64,000 nt of DNA. Origin: Chryseobacterium gallinarum. GTDB taxonomy: Bacteria > Bacteroidota > Bacteroidia > Flavobacteriales > Weeksellaceae. Below are positions 41,580 to 49,621 of this stretch, one piece after another. A program made the translations under genes and the position numbers. The stretch is taken from NCBI RefSeq assembly GCF_001021975.1, contig NZ_CP009928.1, forward strand, positions 310,001 to 374,000, in the 5' to 3' direction. Under the pieces are notes generated by a model, which had not been told where the DNA came from, searched no databases, and worked only from the letters and a program-made list of their open reading frames with translations. Numbering within the stretch: position 1 is the stretch's first letter; every line of letters starts with the position of its first letter.

Positions 41580-41838
41580 ATTTTACTTTTTATGTTTTCC
41601 CCAAATTTCGGAAAATTTATCACATTAGGAAAATTTAATTACAAAAGAGATTAAAGACTGTATATCAACACAATACACATAAAAATTCTCATTATGTTGA
41701 ATAAAGACAGATAAAGATATCTTCAGATTTGTTGTCTGAGGTTAGCAAAAACTCAGATTATGTGAGGAATTATTGGATTTTAAGGAAATCTTAATTTCAT
41801 CGGATTATCAGGCTATTTCATATCTCGTTGTAAATTTA

Positions 41839-41846
41839 TAATTTTG
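41839..41846 (+). promoter_or_regulatory. -7 element of the aspartate kinase gene
   Basis: TAATTTTG fits TANNTTTG and lies 57 bases ahead of the start codon. No TTTG is found at the usual -33 distance, so confidence is limited. Confidence 0.4.
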
Positions 41847-41902
41847 ACGTCCGTAAAAAACTCATGTAATTTTTATCTAACAATTTTATTTTTAACAATT
41901 TA

Positions 41903-43141
41903 ATGAAAATTTTCAAGTTTGGTGGAGCGTCTGTAAAGGACGCTGACAGTGTGAAAAATGTGTCCATGGTTTTAAAAAGCCAGGGATTTGCCAAGTGTTT
42001 GCTGGTAATTTCGGCAATGGGCAAAACGACAAATGAGTTGGAAAAAGTTGTAGAACTTTATTTCAAGAAGGATAACTATCAAGCTGAGATTGAAAAGATA
42101 AAACGAAAACACATTGAGATTGCGGAAGGTCTATTTCCTGAAAATCATGCGGTTTTTGCGGAAATCAATCTCTTTTTTGATGATATCGACTCATTTTTAA
42201 GGAGAAATAAATCTCCTAATTATAACTTCGTGTATGACCAAGTGGTGAGTTGCGGAGAAATGATTTCAACAAAGATTGTGAGTGAATACCTGAATGAAAT
42301 TCAGTTTACCAATCAGTGGCTGGATGCCCGGGATTATGTAAAAACAGACAGTGCATACAGAGAAGGGATTGTGGATTGGGTGAAGACCGAAGAGTTTATT
42401 TCCAGTTTAAATCCCGAGATTTGCTATGTTACTCAAGGTTTCATCGGTTCGGATGATAATAATTTCACTGTAACATTAGGAAGGGAAGGATCAGATTATT
42501 CTGCGGCTATTTTTGCGTATTGCTTAAATGCAGAAGCCATGACGATCTGGAAAGATGTACCGGGAGTAATGACAGGAGATCCGAGAAAATTCAATGATGT
42601 ATCTCTTCTCTCCCATATATCTTATGAAGAGGCAATTGAAATGGCTTATTACGGAGCAAGCGTCATCCACCCGAAGACATTACAGCCTTTACAGCAAAAA
42701 AACATTCCTTTTTATGTAAAGTCTTTTGTAGATCCTACGAAAGAGGGAACTAAAGTAGGGGCTTCAGAAAAGAATCAACAGGAAGAAACTTATATTTTAA
42801 AAGAAAACCAGGCTCTGTTAAAAATTTCTACAAGGGATTTTTCTTTCATTGCAGAGGATCATATGAGCTTAATTTTCGGGTATTTATCCAAATATAAAAT
42901 CAAAGTTTCCCTGATGCAGAACTCTGCTATCTCCCTGGCCTTATGCCTGGAGGATAAGTTTAATCACCTTGAGGAACTTAACGAGGAGCTTCAGAAATTT
43001 TTTAAAACTGAAGCAATTAAAAATGTATCTTTATTCACAGTAAGAAATGCGAAGATGGATCATATTGATAGATTTTACCAGGAAAAAAATGTATTATTGG
43101 AACAAATTTCCAAGAATACACTTCAAATGGTAACACAATAA
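41903..43141 (+). CDS. lysC: Aspartate kinase, monofunctional
   Basis: A 412-residue enzyme phosphorylating aspartate, the first step toward lysine, threonine and methionine. The ATP/aspartate motif is KIFKFGGASVKDADSV (KFGGxS) at residues 2-17; TLGREGSDYSAA near 192-203 and KDVPGVMTGDP near 215-225 complete the kinase domain; residues about 295-412 form the ACT regulatory part. It lacks a fused homoserine dehydrogenase. It is followed 22 bases later by the lipid acyltransferase gene, which could be co-transcribed. Confidence 0.93.
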   Translation: MKIFKFGGASVKDADSVKNVSMVLKSQGFAKCLLVISAMGKTTNELEKVVELYFKKDNYQAEIEKIKRKHIEIAEGLFPENHAVFAEINLFFDDIDSFLRRNKSPNYNFVYDQVVSCGEMISTKIVSEYLNEIQFTNQWLDARDYVKTDSAYREGIVDWVKTEEFISSLNPEICYVTQGFIGSDDNNFTVTLGREGSDYSAAIFAYCLNAEAMTIWKDVPGVMTGDPRKFNDVSLLSHISYEEAIEMAYYGASVIHPKTLQPLQQKNIPFYVKSFVDPTKEGTKVGASEKNQQEETYILKENQALLKISTRDFSFIAEDHMSLIFGYLSKYKIKVSLMQNSAISLALCLEDKFNHLEELNEELQKFFKTEAIKNVSLFTVRNAKMDHIDRFYQEKNVLLEQISKNTLQMVTQ

Positions 43142-43163
43142 TATTAATTGCGACTAAACACAC

Positions 43164-45005
43164 ATGAGTTTAATTTCGAAAAACGATCTGATCAAAGCTT
43201 CCGGCTTAAGTAAACTGGGGTTCCTAAAGAATCCTGTAGCATCTGCTGTGATGAGCGTTGCTAAAATAAATGAAGTAAATAAATTATACGATAAACTAAA
43301 AGACAAGGAAGGTAAAGACTTTTTCGACTCATTTGTGAGAGAAAGAAATCTAAGCTATGTAGCTTTTGAAGAAGATTTAGCGAAGATTCCTAAAACAGGA
43401 CCGTTTGTTTTGGTTTCCAATCATCCGCTGGGTGCTATTGACGGGATCCTGATGTGCAAAATTCTTACAGAGGTTCGTCCTGATTTCAAGGTAATGGGTA
43501 ATTTCCTTTTGGATAAAATCAAGCCCATGGCTCCATACGTAATCGCTGTAAATCCGTTTGAAAACAGAAAAGAAGCTTACAGCAGTTCTTCGGGCATGCG
43601 CGAAACCCTCAAGCATTTACAAAACGGAGGCTGTGTAGGTATTTTCCCTGCAGGAGAAGTTTCCAACAAAAACAATCCTTATGGGGAAATCTTAGATAAA
43701 GAATGGGAAAAAACGGCACTTAAGCTCATCAGAATGGCTAAAGTGCCGGTAGTTCCTATGTATTTCCATGCCAAAAACAGCCGTTTGTTTTATCAGGTTG
43801 CTAAACTGCATCCGAATTTACAGACCCTGATGCTTCCTGCAGAAATGATGAATGACAGGGAAAAACCCATCAGAATCAGAATCGGGCGACCAATCGCCGT
43901 AAAGGCAATGGACGAAATGGAAACCATTGAGGAGCTCGGAGAATTCCTGAAACGTAAGGTATATATGATGAAATCTTATTATGAAAAGAGAAAATCCCTT
44001 GCGCAAAGCATTAATCTTCAGAATCTATCCGTAAAGTTTCCTTTATTAAAAGAAGAAAATATTGTTCAGAACATTATTGATGAAACTCCTGTAGAAGACA
44101 TTATCAAAGACGTTGATAAACTGAGAGGAACGGATAAAATGTTGTTCAGCAATGGAAATTATGAAATTTACTTTACTACTTATGAGGAAATCCCTTCTAT
44201 TATGAGGGAAATCGGACGCCAGAGGGAACTTACCTTCCGTGCAGTAGGTGAAGGAAGTAACCTTCCGTTCGACCTGGATGAATATGACAAGCATTATCAC
44301 CATCTTTTCCTTTGGGACAATGGCGAGAAAAAACTGGCAGGAGCCTACAGAATGGCACTGGGCAGAGAGGTAATGAAAAGATACGGCATCAAAGGTTTCT
44401 ATACAAGTTCTTTATTTGAATTTGAACAGGACATCCATCCTTTCTTTAAAAAGGTAATCGAAATGGGCCGTGCCTACATCTGTCAGGAATATCAGCAGAA
44501 ACCTCTTCCGCTTTTCCTGTTATGGAGAGGAATTGTACATGTCTGCCTGAGAAATCCTGACCATAAATTCCTGATGGGAGGAGTAAGCATCTCCAACAAA
44601 TTTTCAGAGTTTTCAAAATCGCTGATGATTGAATTTATGCGTTCCAATTATTTTGATTCCGCAGTGGCTCAATACATTACCCCAAGGAATGAATACAAGG
44701 TCAAATTGCGCGACAGGGATAAAAATATCTTCTTTGAAGAAATGGAATCCGACCTGAATAAACTTGACAAGATTATTGATGATCTTGAACCGGAATTAAG
44801 ATTGCCTGTTCTGATCAAAAAATACATCAAGCAAAATGCAAAAGTGATTGCTTTTAATGTAGATCCTAATTTCAATGATGCAATCGATGGATTGATGTAT
44901 ATCCGGATCAGTGATCTTCCGGAAAACACCATTAAACCGGTATTGGAAGAGATGAGCGAACAAATCAGAAAAGAACAGGAAAATAATACAACTGAGAATC
45001 AGTAA
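43164..45005 (+). CDS. Two-domain acyltransferase for ornithine/glycine aminolipids (OlsF/GlsA-GlsB type)
   Basis: A 613-residue fusion. Residues about 60-280 are a PlsC-like O-acyltransferase with SNHPLGAIDGILM (H-x4-D, near 87-99) and FPAGEVSNK (the phosphate-binding-like motif, near 162-170). Residues about 320-560 are a GNAT-like N-acyltransferase of the hemolysin/OlsB family, with ELTFRAVGEGSNLPFDLDEYDKHYHHLFLWD, LAGAYRMALG and SLFEFEQDI. In Serratia OlsF and flavobacterial relatives the GNAT part makes the N-acyl amino acid and the PlsC part esterifies it, giving ornithine or glycine lipids. Substrate choice is not visible. A tail of about 20 residues is acidic. Confidence 0.87.
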   Translation: MSLISKNDLIKASGLSKLGFLKNPVASAVMSVAKINEVNKLYDKLKDKEGKDFFDSFVRERNLSYVAFEEDLAKIPKTGPFVLVSNHPLGAIDGILMCKILTEVRPDFKVMGNFLLDKIKPMAPYVIAVNPFENRKEAYSSSSGMRETLKHLQNGGCVGIFPAGEVSNKNNPYGEILDKEWEKTALKLIRMAKVPVVPMYFHAKNSRLFYQVAKLHPNLQTLMLPAEMMNDREKPIRIRIGRPIAVKAMDEMETIEELGEFLKRKVYMMKSYYEKRKSLAQSINLQNLSVKFPLLKEENIVQNIIDETPVEDIIKDVDKLRGTDKMLFSNGNYEIYFTTYEEIPSIMREIGRQRELTFRAVGEGSNLPFDLDEYDKHYHHLFLWDNGEKKLAGAYRMALGREVMKRYGIKGFYTSSLFEFEQDIHPFFKKVIEMGRAYICQEYQQKPLPLFLLWRGIVHVCLRNPDHKFLMGGVSISNKFSEFSKSLMIEFMRSNYFDSAVAQYITPRNEYKVKLRDRDKNIFFEEMESDLNKLDKIIDDLEPELRLPVLIKKYIKQNAKVIAFNVDPNFNDAIDGLMYIRISDLPENTIKPVLEEMSEQIRKEQENNTTENQ

Positions 45006-45040
45006 GTTTTAGCTTTACTCAAAAAAAGTGCGATGAATAC

Positions 45041-45071
45041 TTGCTTTGTATACTAAAACTTGCTACTTTTG
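45041..45071 (+). promoter_or_regulatory. Promoter of tRNA-Phe copy 1
   Basis: TTG (45041-45043), a 20-nt spacer and TACTTTTG (45064-45071) match the Bacteroidota consensus. The same elements with the same 20-nt spacing stand before copy 2, although most of the spacer differs. Confidence 0.7.
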
Positions 45072-45113
45072 CATCACTTTAAAACAACGAAGTAAGACAA
45101 ACAAAAATATAAT

Positions 45114-45186
45114 GGTTTCTTAGCTCAGTTGGTAGAGCAATGGATTGAAAATCCATGTGTCCCTGGTTCGATTCCTGGAGAAACCA
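45114..45186 (+). tRNA. tRNA-Phe (GAA), copy 1
   Basis: A 73-nt tRNA: acceptor GGTTTCT/AGAAACC, D-arm AGCTCAGTTGGTAGAGC, anticodon loop TTGAAAA in stem ATGGA/TCCAT with anticodon GAA, T-arm CCTGGTTCGATTCCTGG (TTCGATT loop) and discriminator A. CCA is not encoded. It has its own promoter and terminator. Confidence 0.96.
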
Positions 45187-45192
45187 CTTGAA

Positions 45193-45219
45193 AACCTCTG
45201 ATTAGTCAGAGGTTTTTTT
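45193..45219 (+). terminator. Terminator of tRNA-Phe copy 1
   Basis: AACCTCTGA, loop TTAG, TCAGAGGTT and a T run: a nine-pair intrinsic terminator seven bases after the tRNA. Confidence 0.9.
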
Positions 45220-45332
45220 GTTATAGGATAATTACTACATTTTTGCTTCCAACTTACCCTGGATAACAACATTACCGGATCAAGCGCAAAAGTTGTGGTC
45301 TTATAATATTCAGATCTATTTAATTTTCAAAA

Positions 45333-45501
45333 TTCACGCAAAGGATTCTTTTTGATTACTCTTTATTTTAAGTAAGCTAAGAAATGAATCGATTTTTAAT
45401 CGATTCTGATGAAGCGAAGACTTTGCATGCACTTAGCCAGCAGCTATGCTGTCTTCTTTGCTTACTTGAAATAGAACATTATTTTTTAAACTTTGCGTGA
45501 A
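45333..45501. repeat. Nested inverted-repeat element
   Basis: TTCACGCAAAG (45333-45343) and CTTTGCGTGAA (45491-45501) are perfect 11-bp terminal inverted repeats. Inside them AAGTAAGC (45370-45377) mirrors GCTTACTT (45460-45467), and AATCGATTTTTAATCGATT forms a third small dyad. At 169 bp without a gene this is MITE- or REP-like. The remaining stretch 45502-45791 is AT-rich and shows nothing further. Confidence 0.7.
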
Positions 45502-45791
45502 AAAACGATCTCAATAATTTTGACGCTAATCAATAATGAACAGAATTTTTATATTCAGACCAATTTATTATGTCCCCAACTTTTGCTCCTGATCCTATTT
45601 TGCCTCTTAACTCACTTACAAAATAGTAATCTGATAAGATCTTGCATTTAAATGTATATTTTGATCACTCAATCTCGCCAGCCATTAGCTTTGATATTTA
45701 TTTCTTTTTCAAAAATTATCTGTAATACATCTCTCTTTTTTGTATTTTTATTTATCATTTTTTTAAATGATTATTTATAAACTAATACCCT

Positions 45792-46679
45792 ATGAAAAGA
45801 AAAACCGACATTTACATGCTATTCTTTCTATTGTTTTCGGTAAAAATATTTTCCCAGACAACAGATAATCCGGAACTGCAAAAAATGGCAGATGATGACC
45901 AGAACGCCAGAAAAGCATCTAAAATCAACTGGAAAGTTTTAAACAAAGAAGACAGTTTAAGACGTGCCAGAATTTATGTGTTAATAAAGGAAAATAAAGT
46001 GAATACTGCAAAAGATTATTTTAATTCCGGTATTGTCTTTCAACATGGTGGAGATACAATTTCCTCCGGAATGGCTGTCAAAAGCTTTGAAAAAGCCTTG
46101 CAACTCGATCCGGGCTTAAACCGCTGGTGGTACGCTGCTGCTGTAGACAGACATTTGATGCATCAGAACAAACCTCAGATCTATGGCACCCAATATATCA
46201 AGGATTATACAACAAATAACAAATGGGCAAGATATAAAATAGATACTACCCAGGTAACTGATGAACAAAGAAAATATTACGGTGTAAAATCCCTTAAAGA
46301 GCAAGAGGAAAATGAAAGGGAAATGAATCTCATTCCCCTGAATGATGCCTATATTTCTCGTCCATCAATTGATAAGTTAATTTCATTTATCATTTCAGAG
46401 CATAAAAAAGGAATAAAGTCTACCTATAATACCAGTGAAAGTGAAATCAACAACTTCGGATATCAGCTTCTTCGGGAAAACAAAATAAATGATGCCCTGA
46501 AAATATTCAGATTAAATATTCAGCTCTATCCCAATGCCTGGAACACCTATGACAGTTATGGGGAAATACTTTTAAAAGTTGATAAAAAGAAAGAAGCTTT
46601 GGAAAACTATAAAAAATCCCTGGAGCTCAACCCTGATAATGAAAATGCCAAAAAAGTTTTAAATACCTCAAACAACTAG
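45792..46679 (+). CDS. Exported tetratricopeptide repeat protein
   Basis: A 295-residue protein with a signal peptide (MKRKTDIYMLFFLLFSVKIFSQ) and TPR-like repeats: FQHGGDTISSGMAVKSFEKALQLDP-type near residues 80-105 and, at the C-terminus, LYPNAWNTYDSYGEILLKVDKKKEALENYKKSLELNPDN (given in part). The middle contains a region resembling the DUF6624-like secreted TPR proteins of Bacteroidota, with DRHLMHQNKPQIYGTQ near 118-133. It lies exactly between the two copies of the tRNA-Phe unit and is probably accessory. The function is unknown. Confidence 0.72.
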   Translation: MKRKTDIYMLFFLLFSVKIFSQTTDNPELQKMADDDQNARKASKINWKVLNKEDSLRRARIYVLIKENKVNTAKDYFNSGIVFQHGGDTISSGMAVKSFEKALQLDPGLNRWWYAAAVDRHLMHQNKPQIYGTQYIKDYTTNNKWARYKIDTTQVTDEQRKYYGVKSLKEQEENEREMNLIPLNDAYISRPSIDKLISFIISEHKKGIKSTYNTSESEINNFGYQLLRENKINDALKIFRLNIQLYPNAWNTYDSYGEILLKVDKKKEALENYKKSLELNPDNENAKKVLNTSNN

Positions 46680-46746
46680 TATACAAATATTTGAGTTCAT
46701 AATACCATTCTATGTTTTTATTTTTTCAAAATTAATTGTAAAAAAC

Positions 46747-46777
46747 TTGCATGATATTACAAAATATTATACTTTTG
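46747..46777 (+). promoter_or_regulatory. Promoter of tRNA-Phe copy 2
   Basis: TTG (46747-46749), 20-nt spacer, TACTTTTG (46770-46777). Element spacing is the same as for copy 1. Confidence 0.7.
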
Positions 46778-46819
46778 CATCACTTTAAAACAACGAAGTA
46801 AGACAAACAAAAATATAAT

Positions 46820-46892
46820 GGTTTCTTAGCTCAGTTGGTAGAGCAATGGATTGAAAATCCATGTGTCCCTGGTTCGATTCCTGGAGAAACCA
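46820..46892 (+). tRNA. tRNA-Phe (GAA), copy 2
   Basis: Identical over all 73 bases to copy 1, with anticodon GAA in the loop TTGAAAA and the same flanks. It would be fully functional. Confidence 0.96.
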
Positions 46893-46898
46893 CTTGAA

Positions 46899-46925
46899 AA
46901 CCTCTGATTAGTCAGAGGTTTTTTT
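46899..46925 (+). terminator. Terminator of tRNA-Phe copy 2
   Basis: Same nine-pair hairpin and T run as behind copy 1. Confidence 0.9.
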
Positions 46926-46931
46926 GTTATA

Positions 46932-47112
46932 GGATAATTACTACATTTTCGGCTTCCAACTTACCCTGGATAGCAACATTATCACAGTAGGAATATTAAT
47001 TCCTCTATCAATATTTAATTTAGTCGTTTCATTTAATAACTTCCGCCTTTACTTTACTTTCGGCATTTACTTAGTTTCTTGTGGTGTTGTAATGTTTCAG
47101 GAAGATGAATAG
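46932..47112 (+). pseudogene. Fragment of a membrane protein gene
   Basis: A start-less frame begins inside the tRNA repeat and runs to TAG at 47110-47112. The unique part encodes two hydrophobic segments, IITVGILIPLSIFNLVVSF and RLYFTFGIYLVSCGVVMF, then QEDE, as would the C-terminus of a permease. It abuts the right end of the duplicated tRNA unit, so it may be the cut end of a gene interrupted by the duplication. It could also be chance. Confidence 0.25.
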
Positions 47113-47144
47113 GTTATCAATTATTAACCTATACTCCTCTATCA

Positions 47145-47639
47145 CTAATCTACCCAAGTTTCAAATGGCATATTTAAATTAAGAGCATTTTGAAATAAAT
47201 TTCTTAATTCTATAAAGTAGTATTTTAAAACTTCTTTATTATCATCATAAAATTCACCTCCGATACTTAATATTTTTAAATACTCTGTACTTTGGTAATA
47301 AACAGTATTTTCAAAGTTATTCTGTCCACCATATTTTTGAAGAATAGAATTAAAGAATTCATTTTCCAGTGTAGGAATAACCTGACTATCAATAAAGTTT
47401 ATTGCCTCTTGAATATCTGCAGGTACAAAATGAGCTATATCATTATCACTAGTATAAATTCCTTCGGAAATATTGTAACTAACCCGATATGCCCATTCAG
47501 AAAGGGTGGCATCAAAAACTTTTTTATTTCGTTGATTATCAATCTGTGTAGAATAATACATCATTAAAGAGTATGTTCCAAAATCGATTTCAACAAATGA
47601 ATTATTTTTTAATTCAAAATATATTTTTCTTGTTCTCAT
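47145..47639 (-). CDS. Hypothetical protein, accessory region
   Basis: A 164-residue soluble protein starting MRTRKIYFELKNNSFVEIDF; the upstream TTG start at 47675 is less likely. Acidic, rich in Tyr, Phe and Asn, without signal peptide or membrane helix, and AT-rich in codon use. I do not recognise a family. Together with the next gene leftward in transcription (47833-48489) it forms a pair of orphan proteins next to the duplicated tRNA-Phe. Size and composition are similar to those of immunity proteins of toxin systems, but no toxin is near, so this is only a thought. Confidence 0.6.
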   Translation of the reverse strand: MRTRKIYFELKNNSFVEIDFGTYSLMMYYSTQIDNQRNKKVFDATLSEWAYRVSYNISEGIYTSDNDIAHFVPADIQEAINFIDSQVIPTLENEFFNSILQKYGGQNNFENTVYYQSTEYLKILSIGGEFYDDNKEVLKYYFIELRNLFQNALNLNMPFETWVD

Positions 47640-47832
47640 TTTTAGACTTTCAAAAGAAACTTTTGGATGAATCAAAATTACCCATTCAATGTCTCAAAAT
47701 TTACTCTAGACTTTTCCTACATATCCCATATTTACAGATATCCCAGGTTATTTCTCAGATAGGAAAACTTTAATTTCCATTTTTTATTCCTTATATTTAA
47801 TCTGTACGGGATGTTTTCAAAGAGAAATCAAC

Positions 47833-48489
47833 TTATGAATTCTCTAATGACTGATACTCTGCCCACATTGCATTAACTTTTTCCTGATCAAATATATCAG
47901 TTACGTATCTCCCTTCGGGTACCAGTAATTTATATTGGGCATCAATATATTCCATAAACCCATCATCCATAGATGGTAAACTAAAATCTACACTAGCGGG
48001 ATCTTTGCTTACTTCGTAATAAAATTTATCTACGCTTACACTTAAGTATCCTTCAAAACACTGCACACTACCCTTTGACAAAAGTCTGTAAGCAGATTCA
48101 TATGGGTGGGGCAAATGAAAATAAGGTTCAAAAACAGTTGGATATTCTGCCCTTAATATATTCCAGTAAATGTAATAATACAGATATAAATAATCAAAGG
48201 ATCTATGATCTATATTGATGGAAACTCCTTCAAGCAGGTTGAGCCTGTAAAAATCTATATCCAGTAATTCTTTTCTAAGTTCAGGAAATAAGATCCGGAT
48301 CAGATCATTTCGATCTTTATACCGCATGAGGTTGTATGAAAAATCAAAATTTAATGTTTCGCACCATTGTTTCATGGTATTCAGATAATTCTTAAACAAA
48401 AGGATATTGCTGGGACCACCATTCATATCGGGATTTTTCTGGGCTTTAAAGACCAACAGTTCTTTTATAAAGTCTTCGTTTATTTTCAT
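47833..48489 (-). CDS. Hypothetical protein, accessory region
   Basis: A 218-residue soluble protein with many aromatic residues (FDYLYLYYYIYWNIL near residues 103-117; FHLPHPYESAYRLLSKG near 128-144) and an acidic C-terminus. No signal peptide, membrane helix or catalytic motif is apparent. Same strand as the 164-residue gene, with a gap of about 190 bases. I cannot assign a function. Confidence 0.65.
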   Translation of the reverse strand: MKINEDFIKELLVFKAQKNPDMNGGPSNILLFKNYLNTMKQWCETLNFDFSYNLMRYKDRNDLIRILFPELRKELLDIDFYRLNLLEGVSINIDHRSFDYLYLYYYIYWNILRAEYPTVFEPYFHLPHPYESAYRLLSKGSVQCFEGYLSVSVDKFYYEVSKDPASVDFSLPSMDDGFMEYIDAQYKLLVPEGRYVTDIFDQEKVNAMWAEYQSLENS

Positions 48490-48762
48490 TAAGGTTATAT
48501 ATTAGTTAATCTCTTTTACTAATCCATCAATGTTATTGAATAATTAAATTGCTCAAAATAAACTTCATAAATTTATAATTTGTACAATGTATTTTCTAAA
48601 AACCATCACTAATATTATGATTAGCTATCTTAACATTGTATTTCCGAACAGGATTAAATGTAATTTTATTGTAAAGTTTAATATTATAATTATCAGTATA
48701 TTCATTATTTTAAATATACCTAAAATTGAAGTAAATGTTAGGTTTTGTATTGATGATAAAAT

Positions 48763-48782
48763 CCCGAAGACCGTTTCAGGCC
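48763..48782 (-). terminator. Weak terminator-like hairpin after the LytTR regulator gene
   Basis: On the minus strand CCTGAA pairs with TTCGGG (one G-U) followed by ATTTTATC, just beyond the stop at 48786. The rest of 48490-48762 is AT-rich without a supported gene. Confidence 0.3.
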
Positions 48783-48785
48783 TTT

Positions 48786-49547
48786 TTAATTTTTCAGCCA
48801 GTTCAGACATTCAGTAATCTGCATTTTACTGATAAACACCTCATCGCTCACTTCAGGCTTGGGAGAAAGTTTTAATTCTACTTTTTGGCTTGAGTGTTTG
48901 ATAATTTCTGCAATTGCTTCTTTATTGATGATAAACTTCCGGTTTACCTTAAAGAAGACCTGTGGATTCAGTTTCTGAATAATATCCTTAATTGTATCAT
49001 CATAAATATAGGTCTGATTATCCATTGTAGTAAGGAAAAGGTATTTTCCGGAAGCAAAGAAATAAGCGGTATGATGTTCGTCTATAGATTTAAGCTTATT
49101 GCCTTCTCTTACCATGAACCGTTTCATGATTTCAGAGCTCCTATTCTGTAAGGTAGATATTGATTTCAGGGTAAGTTCCGGATCAAAATTATTCCTGATG
49201 GAAACAAATTTCTGTAACGCCTGATGGAGATCTTCGTCTTCAAAAGGTTTCAGGAGATAATCGATTGTAAAATGTTTGAAAACCCTCATTGCATATTCAT
49301 CAAATGCCGTAATAAAAATAACAGGGGTAAACAATTCTACCTGCTCAAAGATTTCCAGGCTCATCCCATCCCCTAAATGAATATCCATAAAAATAAGATC
49401 AGCGGAGCTGTTCCCGAAGAATTCTATTGCCTGCTTTTTAGAACGAAGAATTACGATTTCAGTGACGGGGACAATGTCTTGTTTATCTAAAAGGCCTTTC
49501 AGATAATTAACAGCCAGCAATTCGTCTTCTATAATGGCAATTTTCAT
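48786..49547 (-). CDS. LytTR-type response regulator
   Basis: A 253-residue regulator starting MKIAIIEDELLAVNYLKG. The receiver domain has the acidic pair ED at 7-8, the phospho-acceptor Asp in DLIFMDIHLGDG near 54, and the Lys of LLKPFED near 103. The LytTR DNA-binding domain occupies about 140-253, with FFASGKYLFLTT and FKVNRKFIINKEAIAEI. It is the expected partner of the LytS-type histidine kinase encoded at 56989-58572, with the SusCD-protease genes between them. It is separated from susD by a terminator, so it probably has its own promoter or depends on read-through. An in-frame upstream start at 49565 is less likely. Confidence 0.93.
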   Translation of the reverse strand: MKIAIIEDELLAVNYLKGLLDKQDIVPVTEIVILRSKKQAIEFFGNSSADLIFMDIHLGDGMSLEIFEQVELFTPVIFITAFDEYAMRVFKHFTIDYLLKPFEDEDLHQALQKFVSIRNNFDPELTLKSISTLQNRSSEIMKRFMVREGNKLKSIDEHHTAYFFASGKYLFLTTMDNQTYIYDDTIKDIIQKLNPQVFFKVNRKFIINKEAIAEIIKHSSQKVELKLSPKPEVSDEVFISKMQITECLNWLKN

Positions 49548-49560
49548 AACCTTACAAAAA

Positions 49561-49599
49561 TACAAAAAAACCGCCAGAACGGTTAAATTCTGGCGGTTT
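49561..49599 (-). terminator. Terminator of the SusCD-protease operon
   Basis: On the minus strand AAACCGCCAGAA pairs with TTCTGGCGGTTT (12 bp, 49599-49568) followed by a T run. Strong stem 23 bases after the susD stop, ahead of the LytTR gene. Confidence 0.88.
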
Positions 49600-49621
49600 C
49601 AGGGAATGTTAATATGAAATT

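Larger units (their letters stand above)
45064..45274 (+). repeat. Direct repeat carrying a complete tRNA-Phe unit, copy 1
   Basis: From the -7 promoter element through tRNA and terminator to the shared CCCTGGATA...AACATTA, this segment recurs at 46770-46981 (offset 1706). The tRNA, leader and terminator are identical; small differences appear only near the right end. Confidence 0.9.
46770..46981 (+). repeat. Direct repeat carrying a complete tRNA-Phe unit, copy 2
   Basis: Second copy of the repeat at 45064-45274. It differs by an extra base and a substitution near 46949-46951 and by single substitutions nearer the right end; beyond it the sequences are unrelated. Confidence 0.9.

Noticed and set aside
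41735..41757. TCTGAG/CTCAGA hairpin between fbp and lysC
   Set aside because: Six-base stem with an 11-base loop and no T tract; not distinguishable from chance.
48587..48817. A 76-codon plus-strand frame and a 61-codon minus-strand frame in the gap after the LytTR gene
   Set aside because: Both are Ile/Phe-rich products of AT-rich DNA, overlap the end of the regulator gene, and oppose each other; neither has a family look.
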